Shown: piece by piece, positions 1 to 8,438 of the stretch | Layout: every line of letters begins with the position of its first letter | Numbering within the stretch: the first letter of the stretch is position 1 | Notes under the pieces: generated by a model | Told to the model about the DNA's origin: nothing | The model's input: the letters and a program-made list of their open reading frames with translations, nothing else | The model's database searches: none | Position numbers and translations under genes: made by a program | DNA from: Clostridium carboxidivorans P7 | GTDB taxonomy: Bacteria; Bacillota; Clostridia; Clostridiales; Clostridiaceae | Direction: 5' to 3' | NCBI RefSeq assembly: GCF_001038625.1 | Contig: NZ_CP011803.1 | Location: 5,580,001 to 5,644,000, forward strand | DNA length: 64,000 bases

Positions 1-1
1 C

Positions 2-667
2 AATGTAGATTCAGTTGTTTTTACAAGTTCAGATAAAGCTATAAATCCAACAAATACTTATGGAGCTACAAAGCTTTTAGCAGAAAAATTAGTCCAAGGA
101 GCTAATTTTAATAAAGGAAATGTAAAGACAAGGTTTGTTGCTGTTAGATTTGGAAATGTAATGGGATCACGTGGTTCTGTAATTCCACTTTTTAAGAAAC
201 AAATAAAAGAATCTAATTGCATTACTCTCACAGATCCTGAGATGACACGATTTATGATGAGTTTAAGCCAAGCAGTACAGCTTATTATGACAGCAGGGGA
301 GAAGGCTTATGGTGGAGAAGCTTTTGTGTTAAAGATGCCTGTTATAAAACTTAAAGATTTAGCAGAAGTAGTTATAGAAGAAAGCTGTAAAAGTTTAAAT
401 GTAAGCTTTAAAAATATAGATATAAAAACTATAGGACTTAGGCCAGGTGAGAGAAAGTTTGAAGAGCTTATGACTGTGGAAGAATCAGAGTTTGCTTATG
501 ATATAGGAGATATGTATGCAGTAATGCCTTCCATATATGCAGAAAATGTTAAAAACTTTTACAAAGAATTTAGAAAAGCAGAGGTAGGAAGCTATAATTC
601 TTCAGATGCTGTTGCTATAACTAAGGAAGAGGTTAGAAAAATACTTAAGGATGAAGGATTAGTTTAG
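2..667 (+). CDS. PseB/FlaA1-like UDP-sugar 4,6-dehydratase, 5' end cut by window edge
   Basis: Reading frame 2 is open from the first base, so the gene enters from the left; 221 C-terminal residues are visible, well upstream of the first ATG at 161. The fragment has the extended SDR active site YGATK, preceded by the serine-rich strand VVFTSSDKAINPT, then VRFGNVMGSRGSV and GLRPGERKFEEL near the C-terminus, all typical of polysaccharide biosynthesis dehydratases of the PseB/FlaA1/CapD family (UDP-GlcNAc inverting 4,6-dehydratase). A PseG-like gene follows 24 bases later, which points to the first step of a pseudaminic or legionaminic acid pathway, used in many clostridia to decorate flagellin. 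The exact sugar product cannot be decided from this fragment. Confidence 0.85.
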   Translation, partial: NVDSVVFTSSDKAINPTNTYGATKLLAEKLVQGANFNKGNVKTRFVAVRFGNVMGSRGSVIPLFKKQIKESNCITLTDPEMTRFMMSLSQAVQLIMTAGEKAYGGEAFVLKMPVIKLKDLAEVVIEESCKSLNVSFKNIDIKTIGLRPGERKFEELMTVEESEFAYDIGDMYAVMPSIYAENVKNFYKEFRKAEVGSYNSSDAVAITKEEVRKILKDEGLV

Positions 668-691
668 CTTGTAGGGAAGTGATGAGTATAT

Positions 692-1726
692 ATGAAAATA
701 GCAATTCGAGCAGATGGTGGCTCCAGCATAGGTATGGGACATATAATGAGAACTTTAGTTTTAGCAAATGAGTTAAAAGGGTATAAGAATAATGAAGTTT
801 TCTATATATGCAGAATAGAAGAAAAATATTTTGAAAGCATTTCAAAAAAGTTAGAAATGGGTACAAATAGTAAATATATAAAGGGTATAGAAAAAGTATT
901 AAATGAGGGATTTAAAGTTAAATTTGTAAGAGAAAATAATTTGATTCAAGATTTAAGAAACATTAATGCAGATATTTTGATTACAGATAGTTATGATGTA
1001 AATGAAGAATATTTTAATATTTTAAAATCTAGTTTTTCTAAAACATCTTATATTGATGATATGAATTTATATTATTTTAATGTGGATTTTTTGATAAATC
1101 AGAATTCAGATGCAGAAGATTTTAATTACAGGGTAAATAAAGATACTAAGCTGCTTTTGGGAACAAGATATTTATTACTTAGGGAAGAATTTATAAATGT
1201 TCCTAAGAAGTATATAAAGGAAAAGGTTTCTGATATAATGATTACTGTAGGTGGAGCAGATCCTTATAGGATAACAGAAAAATTAGTGTCTTATGTGAGA
1301 GCTTTACAATATAATTTTCATATAATAATAGGACCTTCTTTTGAAAGTGCTGATTTTACAGAGAGATTTAATGGATCCAATATAAATTTCTATTATAATG
1401 CGGATATGTCCAAAATAATGCAAAAATGTGATGTGGCAATATCAGCTTGTGGAAGTACTTTATATGAATTATCTGCTTGTGGTGTTCCAACTATAGGAAT
1501 AATCATAGCTGACAATCAGGAAGGAATTGCTAAAAAACTTGATAGAATGGGTATCATAAAAAATTTAGGTTGGTATGATAAGATAAATCAGGGTATGCTT
1601 GTAAATAGTATAAATGCTTTGGCAGATAATTATGAAACAAGAAGAATTATTAGTGAAAAGGAAAGAAATTTAGTAGATGGTAAAGGTGCTGAAAGAATCG
1701 CAAAAATTTTGATTGAGAATAGTTAA
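692..1726 (+). CDS. pseG: PseG-like UDP-2,4-diacetamido-trideoxyhexose hydrolase
   Basis: The 344-residue protein opens with MKIAIRADGGSSIGMGHIMR, containing the glycine-rich GxGHxxR nucleotide-sugar signature of PseG/SpsG hydrolases, which remove UDP from the 2,4-diacetamido sugar before condensation with phosphoenolpyruvate. The C-terminal half has the GT-B type UDP-binding stretch CGSTLYELSACGVPTI. Length fits the family. GGAAGTGA lies about 10 bases before the ATG. It sits between the dehydratase and an epimerase in one transcription unit, and overlaps the upstream out-of-frame part of the next reading frame but not its likely start at 1761. PseC, PseH and PseI partners are not in view and are presumably to the left. 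Substrate stereochemistry (Pse or Leg route) is inferred only. Confidence 0.8.
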   Translation: MKIAIRADGGSSIGMGHIMRTLVLANELKGYKNNEVFYICRIEEKYFESISKKLEMGTNSKYIKGIEKVLNEGFKVKFVRENNLIQDLRNINADILITDSYDVNEEYFNILKSSFSKTSYIDDMNLYYFNVDFLINQNSDAEDFNYRVNKDTKLLLGTRYLLLREEFINVPKKYIKEKVSDIMITVGGADPYRITEKLVSYVRALQYNFHIIIGPSFESADFTERFNGSNINFYYNADMSKIMQKCDVAISACGSTLYELSACGVPTIGIIIADNQEGIAKKLDRMGIIKNLGWYDKINQGMLVNSINALADNYETRRIISEKERNLVDGKGAERIAKILIENS

Positions 1727-1760
1727 AACTTTATTATATATGGGAAAAGGAGTAGAAAAT

Positions 1761-2768
1761 ATGAACATATTAGTAACTGGAGGAGCCGGTTTTATAGGAC
1801 GTTGGGTAGTAAAAAGATTATTGGAAGATGGGCATCAAATAGTGGCATTAGATAATTTGTCTAATGGAAGAATTGAAAATATAGAAGAATTTCAAGGAAA
1901 CAAGAATTTTAAATTTATAAAAGGCGATATAAAAGATGAAGCTGTATTGGATGAAATTTTTAGAGAAAAGTTTGATATAGTTTATCATTTAGCAGCATCC
2001 ATAAATGTTCAGGATAGTATCGATGATCCAAGAACTACTTTTTATAATGATACAATAGGTACTTTTAATATACTTGAAAAAGCTAAAATTCAGATGTTTG
2101 GAAAAAATGGAAGGATGGACGGAGATGGATGGGTTTTAGATTCAGAAGAGGATACATATCCATGTAAAGTTGTATTTATGAGCACTTGTATGGTTTATGA
2201 TGTAGCTGCAGAAGCTGGAATAGATGAAAAACATCCAGTAAAGCCTGTATCACCTTATGGAGGTAGTAAAATAGCAGCAGAAAATATGGTACTTTCATAT
2301 TACAATGCATATAAGCTTCCAACTGTAGTTATAAGACCTTTTAACACATATGGACCTTTCCAGAAAACAGGTGGAGAAGGTGGAGTTGTAGCTATATTTA
2401 TAAATAATTCAATACATGGCAGAGATATTAATATATACGGTTCTGGTGAGCAGACAAGGGATCTTCTCTATGTTAAAGATTGTGCAAGATTTGTAGTTAT
2501 GTCTGGATATTCACAAAATGTGAATGGCAATATAATAAATGCTGGAACTGGAAGAGATGTTACAATAAATGAATTGGCTGAAATTATTACAAAGGATAGA
2601 GTTAAAGTAAATCATGTAAAGCACATTCATCCACAGAGTGAAATTATGAAGCTTAAATGTAATTATAATAAAGCGAAGCAACTTATAAACTGGGAACCTG
2701 AATATACACTGGAGCAAGGTATAGAAGAGACTGAACAGTGGATAAAGGGTACCAAGCTGTTAAAATAA
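1761..2768 (+). CDS. NAD-dependent epimerase/dehydratase (extended SDR)
   Basis: A 335-residue extended short-chain dehydrogenase. The Rossmann signature TGGAGFIG is at residues 6-13, VVYHLAAS-like HLAA follows near residue 77, and the catalytic YxxxK is YGGSK, with a serine-rich strand just before it. The frame is open from 1713, but I choose the ATG at 1761 because AAAAGGAG lies 9 bases before it and the Rossmann strand starts straight after it. An acidic insertion (around GRMDGDGWVLDSEED) between the beta strands is longer than in GalE. Probably a UDP-sugar epimerase or dehydratase for surface-glycan or flagellin sugars, judging by the two genes upstream; the substrate is unknown. Confidence 0.8.
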   Translation: MNILVTGGAGFIGRWVVKRLLEDGHQIVALDNLSNGRIENIEEFQGNKNFKFIKGDIKDEAVLDEIFREKFDIVYHLAASINVQDSIDDPRTTFYNDTIGTFNILEKAKIQMFGKNGRMDGDGWVLDSEEDTYPCKVVFMSTCMVYDVAAEAGIDEKHPVKPVSPYGGSKIAAENMVLSYYNAYKLPTVVIRPFNTYGPFQKTGGEGGVVAIFINNSIHGRDINIYGSGEQTRDLLYVKDCARFVVMSGYSQNVNGNIINAGTGRDVTINELAEIITKDRVKVNHVKHIHPQSEIMKLKCNYNKAKQLINWEPEYTLEQGIEETEQWIKGTKLLK

Positions 2769-2884
2769 GTTTCAAGGTAGTGAATTAGGCATGGAACAAA
2801 CTTAATATTTTATGTTAAGCAATGATAAAAGATTTCACGAAGATTGAGATACATGTAATGATTAAATTAAAAAGAGTTGATATA

Positions 2885-3115
2885 ATGTCATATGAAAAAG
2901 AAAAATATTTTCAACAACTTCAAGAAAAATTGGAATGGGTAAAATATAGATTAAAGATGCTTGATATTATAGAAAGAAAGCTGTATGAGATGAAAGAAAT
3001 TGCTGAAAATGCCTCAAATGATATAGGTATAAACGAAAGAATAGAGTTAAATAAAAAAGTAAAATATCTTGAATCTCAAGTCAATGCATTGGATGAAGAA
3101 AGTAGATATGAATAG
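2885..3115 (+). CDS. Small coiled-coil protein, unknown function
   Basis: A 76-residue, highly charged, helical protein (MSYEKEKYFQQLQEKLEW...) with heptad-like spacing of leucines and a second helix ending in KVKYLESQVNALDEE. The frame is open from 2822; the ATG at 2885 is preferred because the codons before it have no recognisable character, although its ribosome site (AAAGAGTTG) is weak and ATG 2858 is an alternative. It sits at the end of the sugar-gene unit and just before a terminator. Its size and helical nature resemble flagellar export chaperones or FlxA-like proteins, but I recognise no family motif, so no function is assigned. Confidence 0.55.
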   Translation: MSYEKEKYFQQLQEKLEWVKYRLKMLDIIERKLYEMKEIAENASNDIGINERIELNKKVKYLESQVNALDEESRYE

Positions 3116-3157
3116 GTAAGTGGTAGTGACTAAAAGATCTTTGTATGTAAATTTCAG

Positions 3158-3189
3158 AAACTGCAGAACTAAGGTTCTGCAGTTTATTT
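3158..3189 (+). terminator. Rho-independent terminator after the sugar-nucleotide genes
   Basis: A perfect 12-bp stem, AAACTGCAGAAC at 3158-3169 and its complement at 3174-3185, closes a 4-base loop and is followed by a short T-rich run. It ends the unit that starts with the PseB-like gene. Confidence 0.75.
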
Positions 3190-3219
3190 GTGTTTAAATA
3201 AAAGTGAATATGGTAAAAT
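3188..3219 (+). promoter_or_regulatory. Candidate sigma-A promoter for the AAA-nuclease gene
   Basis: TATGGTAAAATATA at 3209-3222 gives an extended -10 (TGG then TAAAAT at 3214-3219), with TTGTGT at 3188 as a poor, distant -35 (20-base spacer). The same TATGGTAAAATATATA string occurs before the MntA gene. Position relative to the gene start at 3245 is right. Confidence 0.4.
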
Positions 3220-3244
3220 ATATAGCATAAGGGGTGTGAGTTTT

Positions 3245-4825
3245 ATGGAAAAGGAATTTAATGTTACAGGAACTTGTATACCAGAAATGCACTATATGGT
3301 TGATACATTGAATAAAATAGATAAAATAATTAAATTAGTTGAAAAAGGAAAATATTTTGTAATAAATAAGCCAAGACAGTATGGAAAGACTACAACTTTA
3401 TTTTTACTAAATAGAAAACTTGAAAATTATGAAAATTATTTACCTATAAAAATAAGCTTTGAAGGTATAGGAGATGCTATTTTTGAAAGAGAAAATAGTT
3501 TTTCAAAAGTTTTTTTGCAAATAATGGGAAGAAATCTTTTCTTGAATGATGAAAAATTAGCAGTATTTTTAGAAGAGCAAGAAAGCAAAGTTGAAAATTT
3601 AAATAATTTATCAAATGTTATAACTAAATTAGTTATAAAGGCAAATAAGAAGATAGTTTTAATGATAGATGAAGTAGATAAGAGTAGTAATAATCAATTA
3701 TTTTTAAGTTTTTTAGGAATGCTTAGAAATAAGTATTTACTTAGAAATGAAGGAATGGATATTACTTTTCACAGTGTAATATTGGCAGGAGTACACGATG
3801 TAAGAAGTTTAAAATTAAAGGTAAGACCTGATGAGGAACATAAGTATAACAGCCCCTGGAATATAGCTTCAGATTTTGATGTAGATATGAGTTTCTCAAA
3901 AGATGAAATAGGAACTATGCTGGATGATTACATAGGGAATAAGAAAGTAAAGCTAGATAAGGTATATTTTTCAGAAATGCTTTATTTTTACACTTCAGGG
4001 TATCCTTTCCTCGTAAGTAAATTATGTAAGATAATAGATGAAAAAATTATGCCAGAAGATGACTTGCAGTGGAAAAAAGAATATATGGATGAAGGCGTAA
4101 AAAAGATTTTACGAGATAATAATACAAATTTCGAAAGCTTGATAAAAAACATAGAAAACAACAGTAAGTTAAAAGAAATGGTGAAGAGTTTAATAATAGA
4201 TGGAAATAGAATTAATTATAATGTGAATAATCCAATTATAAACATAGGAATGCTTTATGGTATATTTAAAAATGAAAATAATAACTTAAAAATAAATAAC
4301 AGAATATATGAGCAAATAATATATGACTATATGAGTTCTCTAATAGAAACATCCACTAATAGTTTAAGCTTTTACAATGAAAAATCAAAATTTATAATGG
4401 CAGATGGAAGTTTAGACATAAGGAAAATACTTATAAAGTTTCAAGAATTTATGAAACATGAGTATTCAGAAAAAAGAGAAGCCTTTCTGGAGAATGATGG
4501 AAGATTACTCTTTTTAGCTTTTATAAGTCCTATAATAAATGGAACAGGATTTGCTTTTAAAGAAGTACAGGGGGGAGAAGAAAAAAGGTTTGATATAGTC
4601 ATAACTTATAATAAAAAAATTTATATACTAGAACTTAAAATATGGAGAGGCGAAGAATATCATAAAAAAGGATTGCTTCAACTAGGAGAATATTTAAATC
4701 AATATGGATTAGATAAAGGATACCTTTTAATATTTGATTTTAGGAAAACTAATGGAGAAACAGGAAAAGTAGAGGAAGTTAAATTAAAAGATACAGGGAA
4801 AAGTGTAGTAGAGGTTTATTGCTAA
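3245..4825 (+). CDS. AAA ATPase with C-terminal PD-(D/E)XK nuclease-like domain
   Basis: A 526-residue two-domain protein. The N-terminal ATPase has the Walker A variant KPRQYGKTT (about residue 41) and a Walker B KIVLMIDEVDK (about residue 139), as in AAA-like proteins of the PF14516/PF09820 type. The C-terminal ~110 residues contain RFDIVITYNKKIYILELKIW, the D...ExK core of PD-(D/E)XK nucleases, followed by a helix with a conserved Gln (LLQLGEYL). The frame is open from 3188, but AAGGGGTGTGAG before ATG 3245 sets the start. It stands alone between two terminators with its own promoter. Such ATPase-nuclease proteins are scattered and multicopy in anaerobes and are suspected defence or mobile-DNA genes; no role is proven. 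Confidence 0.75.
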   Translation: MEKEFNVTGTCIPEMHYMVDTLNKIDKIIKLVEKGKYFVINKPRQYGKTTTLFLLNRKLENYENYLPIKISFEGIGDAIFERENSFSKVFLQIMGRNLFLNDEKLAVFLEEQESKVENLNNLSNVITKLVIKANKKIVLMIDEVDKSSNNQLFLSFLGMLRNKYLLRNEGMDITFHSVILAGVHDVRSLKLKVRPDEEHKYNSPWNIASDFDVDMSFSKDEIGTMLDDYIGNKKVKLDKVYFSEMLYFYTSGYPFLVSKLCKIIDEKIMPEDDLQWKKEYMDEGVKKILRDNNTNFESLIKNIENNSKLKEMVKSLIIDGNRINYNVNNPIINIGMLYGIFKNENNNLKINNRIYEQIIYDYMSSLIETSTNSLSFYNEKSKFIMADGSLDIRKILIKFQEFMKHEYSEKREAFLENDGRLLFLAFISPIINGTGFAFKEVQGGEEKRFDIVITYNKKIYILELKIWRGEEYHKKGLLQLGEYLNQYGLDKGYLLIFDFRKTNGETGKVEEVKLKDTGKSVVEVYC

Positions 4826-4976
4826 ATAGATTAATTTTGTAATGCACAAATAAAAATATACAGAAAAACTCTTCAATTTATTATTTAATCAACGATATTT
4901 GTAATAAGCGTGTAGGCATAATTTCTTTTATATATGCCTAAATTAAAATAAAGAGTAAGTAGTAGGAGGTATTTTT

Positions 4977-5153
4977 ATGGATATAGCAGCCTTATCAATA
5001 GCAATGAGCCAATCAAATGTTATAGACCAAGCAAGCATTTCATTAATGAAAATGGCAATGAATACAGGTAAAGAAAATGCTCAGAATATGATAGATATGC
5101 TTGAAAAGTCAGCCAATCCCAATTTAGGACAAAATTTAGATATAAGAGTATAG
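4977..5153 (+). CDS. YjfB-like putative motility peptide (58 aa)
   Basis: A small gene with a strong ribosome site (AGGAGG seven bases before the ATG) encoding MDIAALSIAMSQSNVIDQAS and ending in NPNLGQNLDIRV. The alternating small, methionine-rich helix (SMSQ, LMKMAMNTGKENAQNMIDML) and the P-x-LG-x-x-LDI-x-V ending are the hallmarks of the YjfB family, short cytoplasmic proteins often encoded with flagellar genes and regulated by sigma-D in Bacillus. No sigma-D box was found upstream here. It is followed by its own terminator. Function within the family is unknown. Confidence 0.8.
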   Translation: MDIAALSIAMSQSNVIDQASISLMKMAMNTGKENAQNMIDMLEKSANPNLGQNLDIRV

Positions 5154-5198
5154 TAGTTAGGTTAATTTTGAGATATACAGAGTTATTTTAATTAAATA

Positions 5199-5243
5199 GA
5201 AGCAATAAGAGGTAATAGTGCTCTTATTAGCTTCTGTTTTTTT
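5199..5243 (+). terminator. Rho-independent terminator after the YjfB-like gene
   Basis: GAAGCAATAAGAG at 5199-5211 pairs with CTCTTATTAGCTTC at 5221-5234 (one bulged T), followed by a run of T residues to 5243. Confidence 0.8.
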
Positions 5244-5315
5244 AGGTACTGGTTTAATGTCAATTGATTGTGCGGAGATTGTTGTAAAAATACTATTAAG
5301 GAGTAGAATAAAAGA

Positions 5316-6392
5316 ATGGAAACTGGTAAAAAAAATATTTTAAGCTTATGTATGATAGTTAAAAATGAGGAAAAGAGTTTAAAAAACTGCCTTTCTAAAG
5401 TAGTATCATTTGTAGATGAAATAATTATTGTAGACACAGGATCTACAGATAATACAAAGAAAATTGCATCAGAATTTACAGATAATATATATGATTTTCA
5501 GTGGTGTAATGATTTTTCAAAGGCTAGAAATTATTCTATATCAAAAGCATCTGGTGAATGGATATTGATTTTAGATGCAGATGAAGTTGTTACTGATTTT
5601 TTTAGATATTCTATAGATGAATTTATTAATAATACTTTAAATGAGAATAAGGTTGGAAGAATAAAGAGGATAAACATAATGGAAGATTCCTTTGAAAGTA
5701 AGAAATATACAGAATGGGTTAATAGGCTTTTTAATAAAAATAATTTTTATTACGAAGGGATAATACATGAACAGATAATTTCTAAAGATGGACAGAATTA
5801 TGAAACAGAACAGTTAGATATAACAGCAGATCATATAGGTTATACAAAAGAAGTTTTAAATAGAACTAACAAAATTAAAAGGAATATTGATATGTTAAAG
5901 TCTGCTGTAAGTTTAAATCCTGAAGATCCGTACCTTTATTATCAATTGGGAAAATCCTATTATATGTTAAAAGATTATAAAACTGCTGATTTATATTTTG
6001 AAAAAGCATTAACCTTTGAATTAAATTATTATTTAGAATATGTATCAGATCTTGTAGAAACCTATGGCTATTCTCTGATTAATTCTAGAAGATATTCTGA
6101 TGCTTTAATTATTGAGAATGCTTCAGAAATTTATACAAATAATCCAGATTTCCAATTTGTTATGGGATTAGTATATATGAATAATGCTATGTTTGAAAAA
6201 GCTGTGCAAAGCTTTTTAAAATGTACAAAATTTCCATGTGGAAAAGTGGAAGGAGTTACTAGCTTTTCTGCTTACTATAATATAGGTGTTATATATGATG
6301 TACTTGGCGTTAAAGACAAGGCTTTACAATACTACAGAATGTGTGGAAAATACGAACCAGCTTTAAAAAGAATTAAAGCACAATTAAATTAG
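5316..6392 (+). CDS. Family 2 glycosyltransferase with C-terminal TPR repeats
   Basis: The 358-residue protein begins with LSLCMIVKNEEKSLKNCL and EIIIVDTGSTDNT, the GT-A donor-binding strands of glycosyltransferase family 2, and has the DxD-type metal site ILDADEVV near residue 88. After about residue 185 it changes to tetratricopeptide repeats (NPEDPYLYYQLGKSYYMLKD and later FVMGLVYMNNAMFEKAVQSF). AAGGAGTAG precedes the ATG. GT2-TPR enzymes of this build are found beside flagellin or surface-glycopeptide genes in clostridia, the TPR part probably binding the protein acceptor. With nonulosonic-acid genes to the left and flagellin to the right, flagellin glycosylation is a fair inference but is not proven. 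Confidence 0.8.
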   Translation: METGKKNILSLCMIVKNEEKSLKNCLSKVVSFVDEIIIVDTGSTDNTKKIASEFTDNIYDFQWCNDFSKARNYSISKASGEWILILDADEVVTDFFRYSIDEFINNTLNENKVGRIKRINIMEDSFESKKYTEWVNRLFNKNNFYYEGIIHEQIISKDGQNYETEQLDITADHIGYTKEVLNRTNKIKRNIDMLKSAVSLNPEDPYLYYQLGKSYYMLKDYKTADLYFEKALTFELNYYLEYVSDLVETYGYSLINSRRYSDALIIENASEIYTNNPDFQFVMGLVYMNNAMFEKAVQSFLKCTKFPCGKVEGVTSFSAYYNIGVIYDVLGVKDKALQYYRMCGKYEPALKRIKAQLN

Positions 6393-6417
6393 AGCAATTG
6401 AATTTATTTAGTTTAAA

Positions 6418-6458
6418 TAGACAGTAGTTTAGCTTTTTAACAACTATCTACTGTCTAT
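6418..6458. terminator. Bidirectional terminator between convergent genes
   Basis: An 11-bp perfect stem, ATAGACAGTAG at 6418-6428 and CTACTGTCTAT at 6448-6458, with T and A tracts in the loop, lies between the glycosyltransferase stop and the convergent gene ending at 6465. Confidence 0.65.
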
Positions 6459-6464
6459 ACTGAT

Positions 6465-7721
6465 TTATTTTATGTTTTTTAAAGCTTCACTTTCTTTGAA
6501 ATTTTCACCATTAGTTATTCCTTTATAAGCATCAGTGTTCACTACGCTATTAGGGTTACTTGATAAGCTATTTTTCTTATATATATCGTCTTTTAATTTG
6601 TCCCTGACTTCATTTAAACTATCTGTAATATCACTAAGCATCTTAAGATATACAAGTACCATTTTCATGTGTGATTTTTTTCTAGCTTCTTCTAATTTTT
6701 TTTCGTACTTTTCATATTCTTCTTTTAATAATTCATAGTATTTATTATCTTTATTAATGGATCCTTGATTTTCATCAGATTGAAATTCAAAGGCAAAACC
6801 TTTGTGATATGCATCTATGTTTTTTAAAACAGTGCTATATACACTTTCACTTGTAGAAGTAGATGCTTTGCCTGAATTAATAAAATCATTAGCTATTTTA
6901 TATGCATCATTTATAGCATTTGCTGCATCTGTTGTAGACCAATTACCAGGAACAGGTTTATAAGTACCATCATCAAAATTCTCTTGCCTGTGATTTTTAA
7001 AATTAGGTAAGTTTTTTAAAAAGTTATCTACTTCTTTTATATCATTATAGTTCATTTCTTTAATAGTTATTCCTGATTTTACATTAGAAAGTTTATTTTC
7101 AATATTAGCTTGTAAGTTATCAAGGTTATTATCTTTAAAAGCCTGATTTACTACAGATAAAGCAGTATTAGCTAATGATATTACGTTATTTTTAAAGCTT
7201 TCTGCATCAAAATTTTTGCTGGCAACATCTGATTTATCATAAGGCCATTCATTATAGGAATAGTTAAAAAATTTTTCAAAATCCAAAGATAGATTTTTAG
7301 CAGCATCGTTAACAGCATCATAATAGGCTTTATCTAATGATTTTAATTTTTTATCAATTTCATTATCATTAGATTCTTGTGAAATTTTTTTTCGCATTTG
7401 TGCATATTTTAAAGTATAATTTTCAATAAATGAAGGGTCTACACTATCTTTAGATATAAATGTATCTGTAGTATTTTCAGAATGTTTTATATCAGATGAA
7501 CTACTTATAGAATTATTTGAGTTTTTTATTTCTGTCATATAAGCATATTGTATTTTTGCATCATCAGATATTTCGCAGTTATCAGATTTTGCAAGAATAT
7601 CAGTGTCTGTTGTTGATTTTTCAATTGTATTTGAAGTAGAGTTCATATCATTAATGTAATAATTATTATTAGTTCTCATGGAAAATTTACTTATTTCATT
7701 TTCTAATATAATTGAATTCAT
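6465..7721 (-). CDS. Unknown 418-residue protein, no signal peptide
   Basis: Hydrophilic protein rich in Asn, Ser, Lys and Asp, without signal peptide or membrane segment. The first ~130 residues look disordered (repeated Ser/Thr/Asn runs); a short conserved-looking segment EISDDAKIQYAYMTEIKN is at about residue 50. The central and C-terminal parts are helical, with a Lys/Glu-rich coiled coil (YEKYEKKLEEARKKSHMKM near residue 335). The start has a good ribosome site (GGAGG seven bases upstream). It is the only gene on the minus strand in this part and has its own leader; TAAG-N14-AACGATAT at about 7780-7805 (minus strand) is a weak sigma-D-like match. I recognise no family; a motility or surface role would be guesswork. 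Confidence 0.6.
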   Translation of the reverse strand: MNSIILENEISKFSMRTNNNYYINDMNSTSNTIEKSTTDTDILAKSDNCEISDDAKIQYAYMTEIKNSNNSISSSSDIKHSENTTDTFISKDSVDPSFIENYTLKYAQMRKKISQESNDNEIDKKLKSLDKAYYDAVNDAAKNLSLDFEKFFNYSYNEWPYDKSDVASKNFDAESFKNNVISLANTALSVVNQAFKDNNLDNLQANIENKLSNVKSGITIKEMNYNDIKEVDNFLKNLPNFKNHRQENFDDGTYKPVPGNWSTTDAANAINDAYKIANDFINSGKASTSTSESVYSTVLKNIDAYHKGFAFEFQSDENQGSINKDNKYYELLKEEYEKYEKKLEEARKKSHMKMVLVYLKMLSDITDSLNEVRDKLKDDIYKKNSLSSNPNSVVNTDAYKGITNGENFKESEALKNIK

Positions 7722-7885
7722 AATTACCTCCGTTAAAGAAAAATATTTCTCATCATGAAATATATTACTTAAATGTTATATCGTTCATAGTTTTAATATC
7801 TTAATAAGGATATGAATTTATATGTTGAATTTTCAAAAATGAAATGTTAAACTTGTGATATATATCAGATGTAAGGTGGTGTAAT

Positions 7886-8254
7886 ATGGAGAACGAATTA
7901 TTAAAAGCATTAGGTAATTTACTTGACGAAAAATTAAAATATATAAATGACGATATTAAAGAAATGAAAACTGATATTAGCGGAATGAAGAATGATATTA
8001 ATGGAGTAAAAAGCGATATTGGTGGAATGAAAAGTGATATTGAACTCATAAAAATACAGCAGAAAGAACATGGTGCTATCCTCAGAATACTTGAGGATAA
8101 GGCTAATATTAATAAGGCTGAGCATGATAAGTTAAGTAATGATATGATCAAACTTTCAGGAAAAGTTGAAGATATGAGAAAAGATTTAGTTATAGTTGAG
8201 AAAGTAACAGCTAGGAATATGGAAAATATAGCAAGCTTAAAAATTATAAAATAA
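7886..8254 (+). CDS. Coiled-coil protein with heptad repeats, unknown function
   Basis: A 122-residue cytoplasmic protein preceded by AAGGTGGTG. Residues 23-57 are made of consecutive 7-residue units of the type DIxxMKxDIxGMKND, giving a regular parallel coiled coil; the rest (ILEDKANINKAEHDKLSNDM and KLSGKVEDMRKDLVIVEKV) continues as helix. It resembles phage or plasmid DUF-type tether proteins and t-SNARE-like bacterial helices but no family is certain. It is monocistronic, followed by a terminator, and stands directly before the toxin-antitoxin pair, so it may belong to the same accessory block. Confidence 0.6.
   Translation: MENELLKALGNLLDEKLKYINDDIKEMKTDISGMKNDINGVKSDIGGMKSDIELIKIQQKEHGAILRILEDKANINKAEHDKLSNDMIKLSGKVEDMRKDLVIVEKVTARNMENIASLKIIK
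7952..8056 (+). repeat. Five 21-bp in-gene repeats coding heptads
   Basis: Units starting with GATATT recur every 21 bases at 7952, 7973, 7994, 8015 and 8036, with a shared GGAATGAA core in most. They encode the heptads of the coiled-coil protein and probably arose by tandem duplication; copy number may vary between strains. Confidence 0.75.
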
Positions 8255-8268
8255 ATAAGCAAGTTTTG

Positions 8269-8304
8269 GAAACTATAAGATTAGCATTTTATAGTTTCTT
8301 TTTG
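8269..8304 (+). terminator. Rho-independent terminator after the coiled-coil gene
   Basis: GAAACTATAA at 8269-8278 pairs with TTATAGTTTC at 8289-8298, followed by TTTTT. Confidence 0.75.
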
Positions 8305-8332
8305 ATTAAATAAAAAGAAATTATGGTAAAAT
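8302..8332 (+). promoter_or_regulatory. Candidate promoter of the mntA-hepT pair
   Basis: TTGATT at 8302 and an extended -10 TATGGTAAAAT ending at 8332 are separated by 19 bases. The start point expected near 8339 lies ahead of a long leader hairpin and 100 bases ahead of the first gene. Confidence 0.4.
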
Positions 8333-8355
8333 ATATATAATAAGAGCTTAGGAGT

Positions 8356-8407
8356 AATAACTCAACTTTTGCACATAAAATTTTTAAATTGTGAAGGTTG
8401 AGTTATT
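8356..8407 (+). promoter_or_regulatory. Leader hairpin before mntA-hepT
   Basis: AATAACTCAAC at 8356-8366 and GTTGAGTTATT at 8397-8407 form a perfect 11-bp stem; inside it CACATAAAATTT and AAATTGTG pair again, so most of the 52 bases fold into one hairpin. No T tract follows and it ends 32 bases before the start codon, so it looks like a leader structure or operator rather than a terminator. Confidence 0.55.
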
Positions 8408-8438
8408 AAGTCATTAATATAGAAATTAGGTGATTTTA

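Noticed and set aside
7952..8056. Possible CRISPR-like array with 21-bp period
   Set aside because: Units are contiguous, without spacers, and in frame with a coiled-coil protein.
7801..8262. 153-codon minus-strand frame over the heptad-repeat gene
   Set aside because: Ile/Phe/Ser-rich repeat product is just the complement of the 21-bp repeats; the plus-strand frame has the ribosome site.
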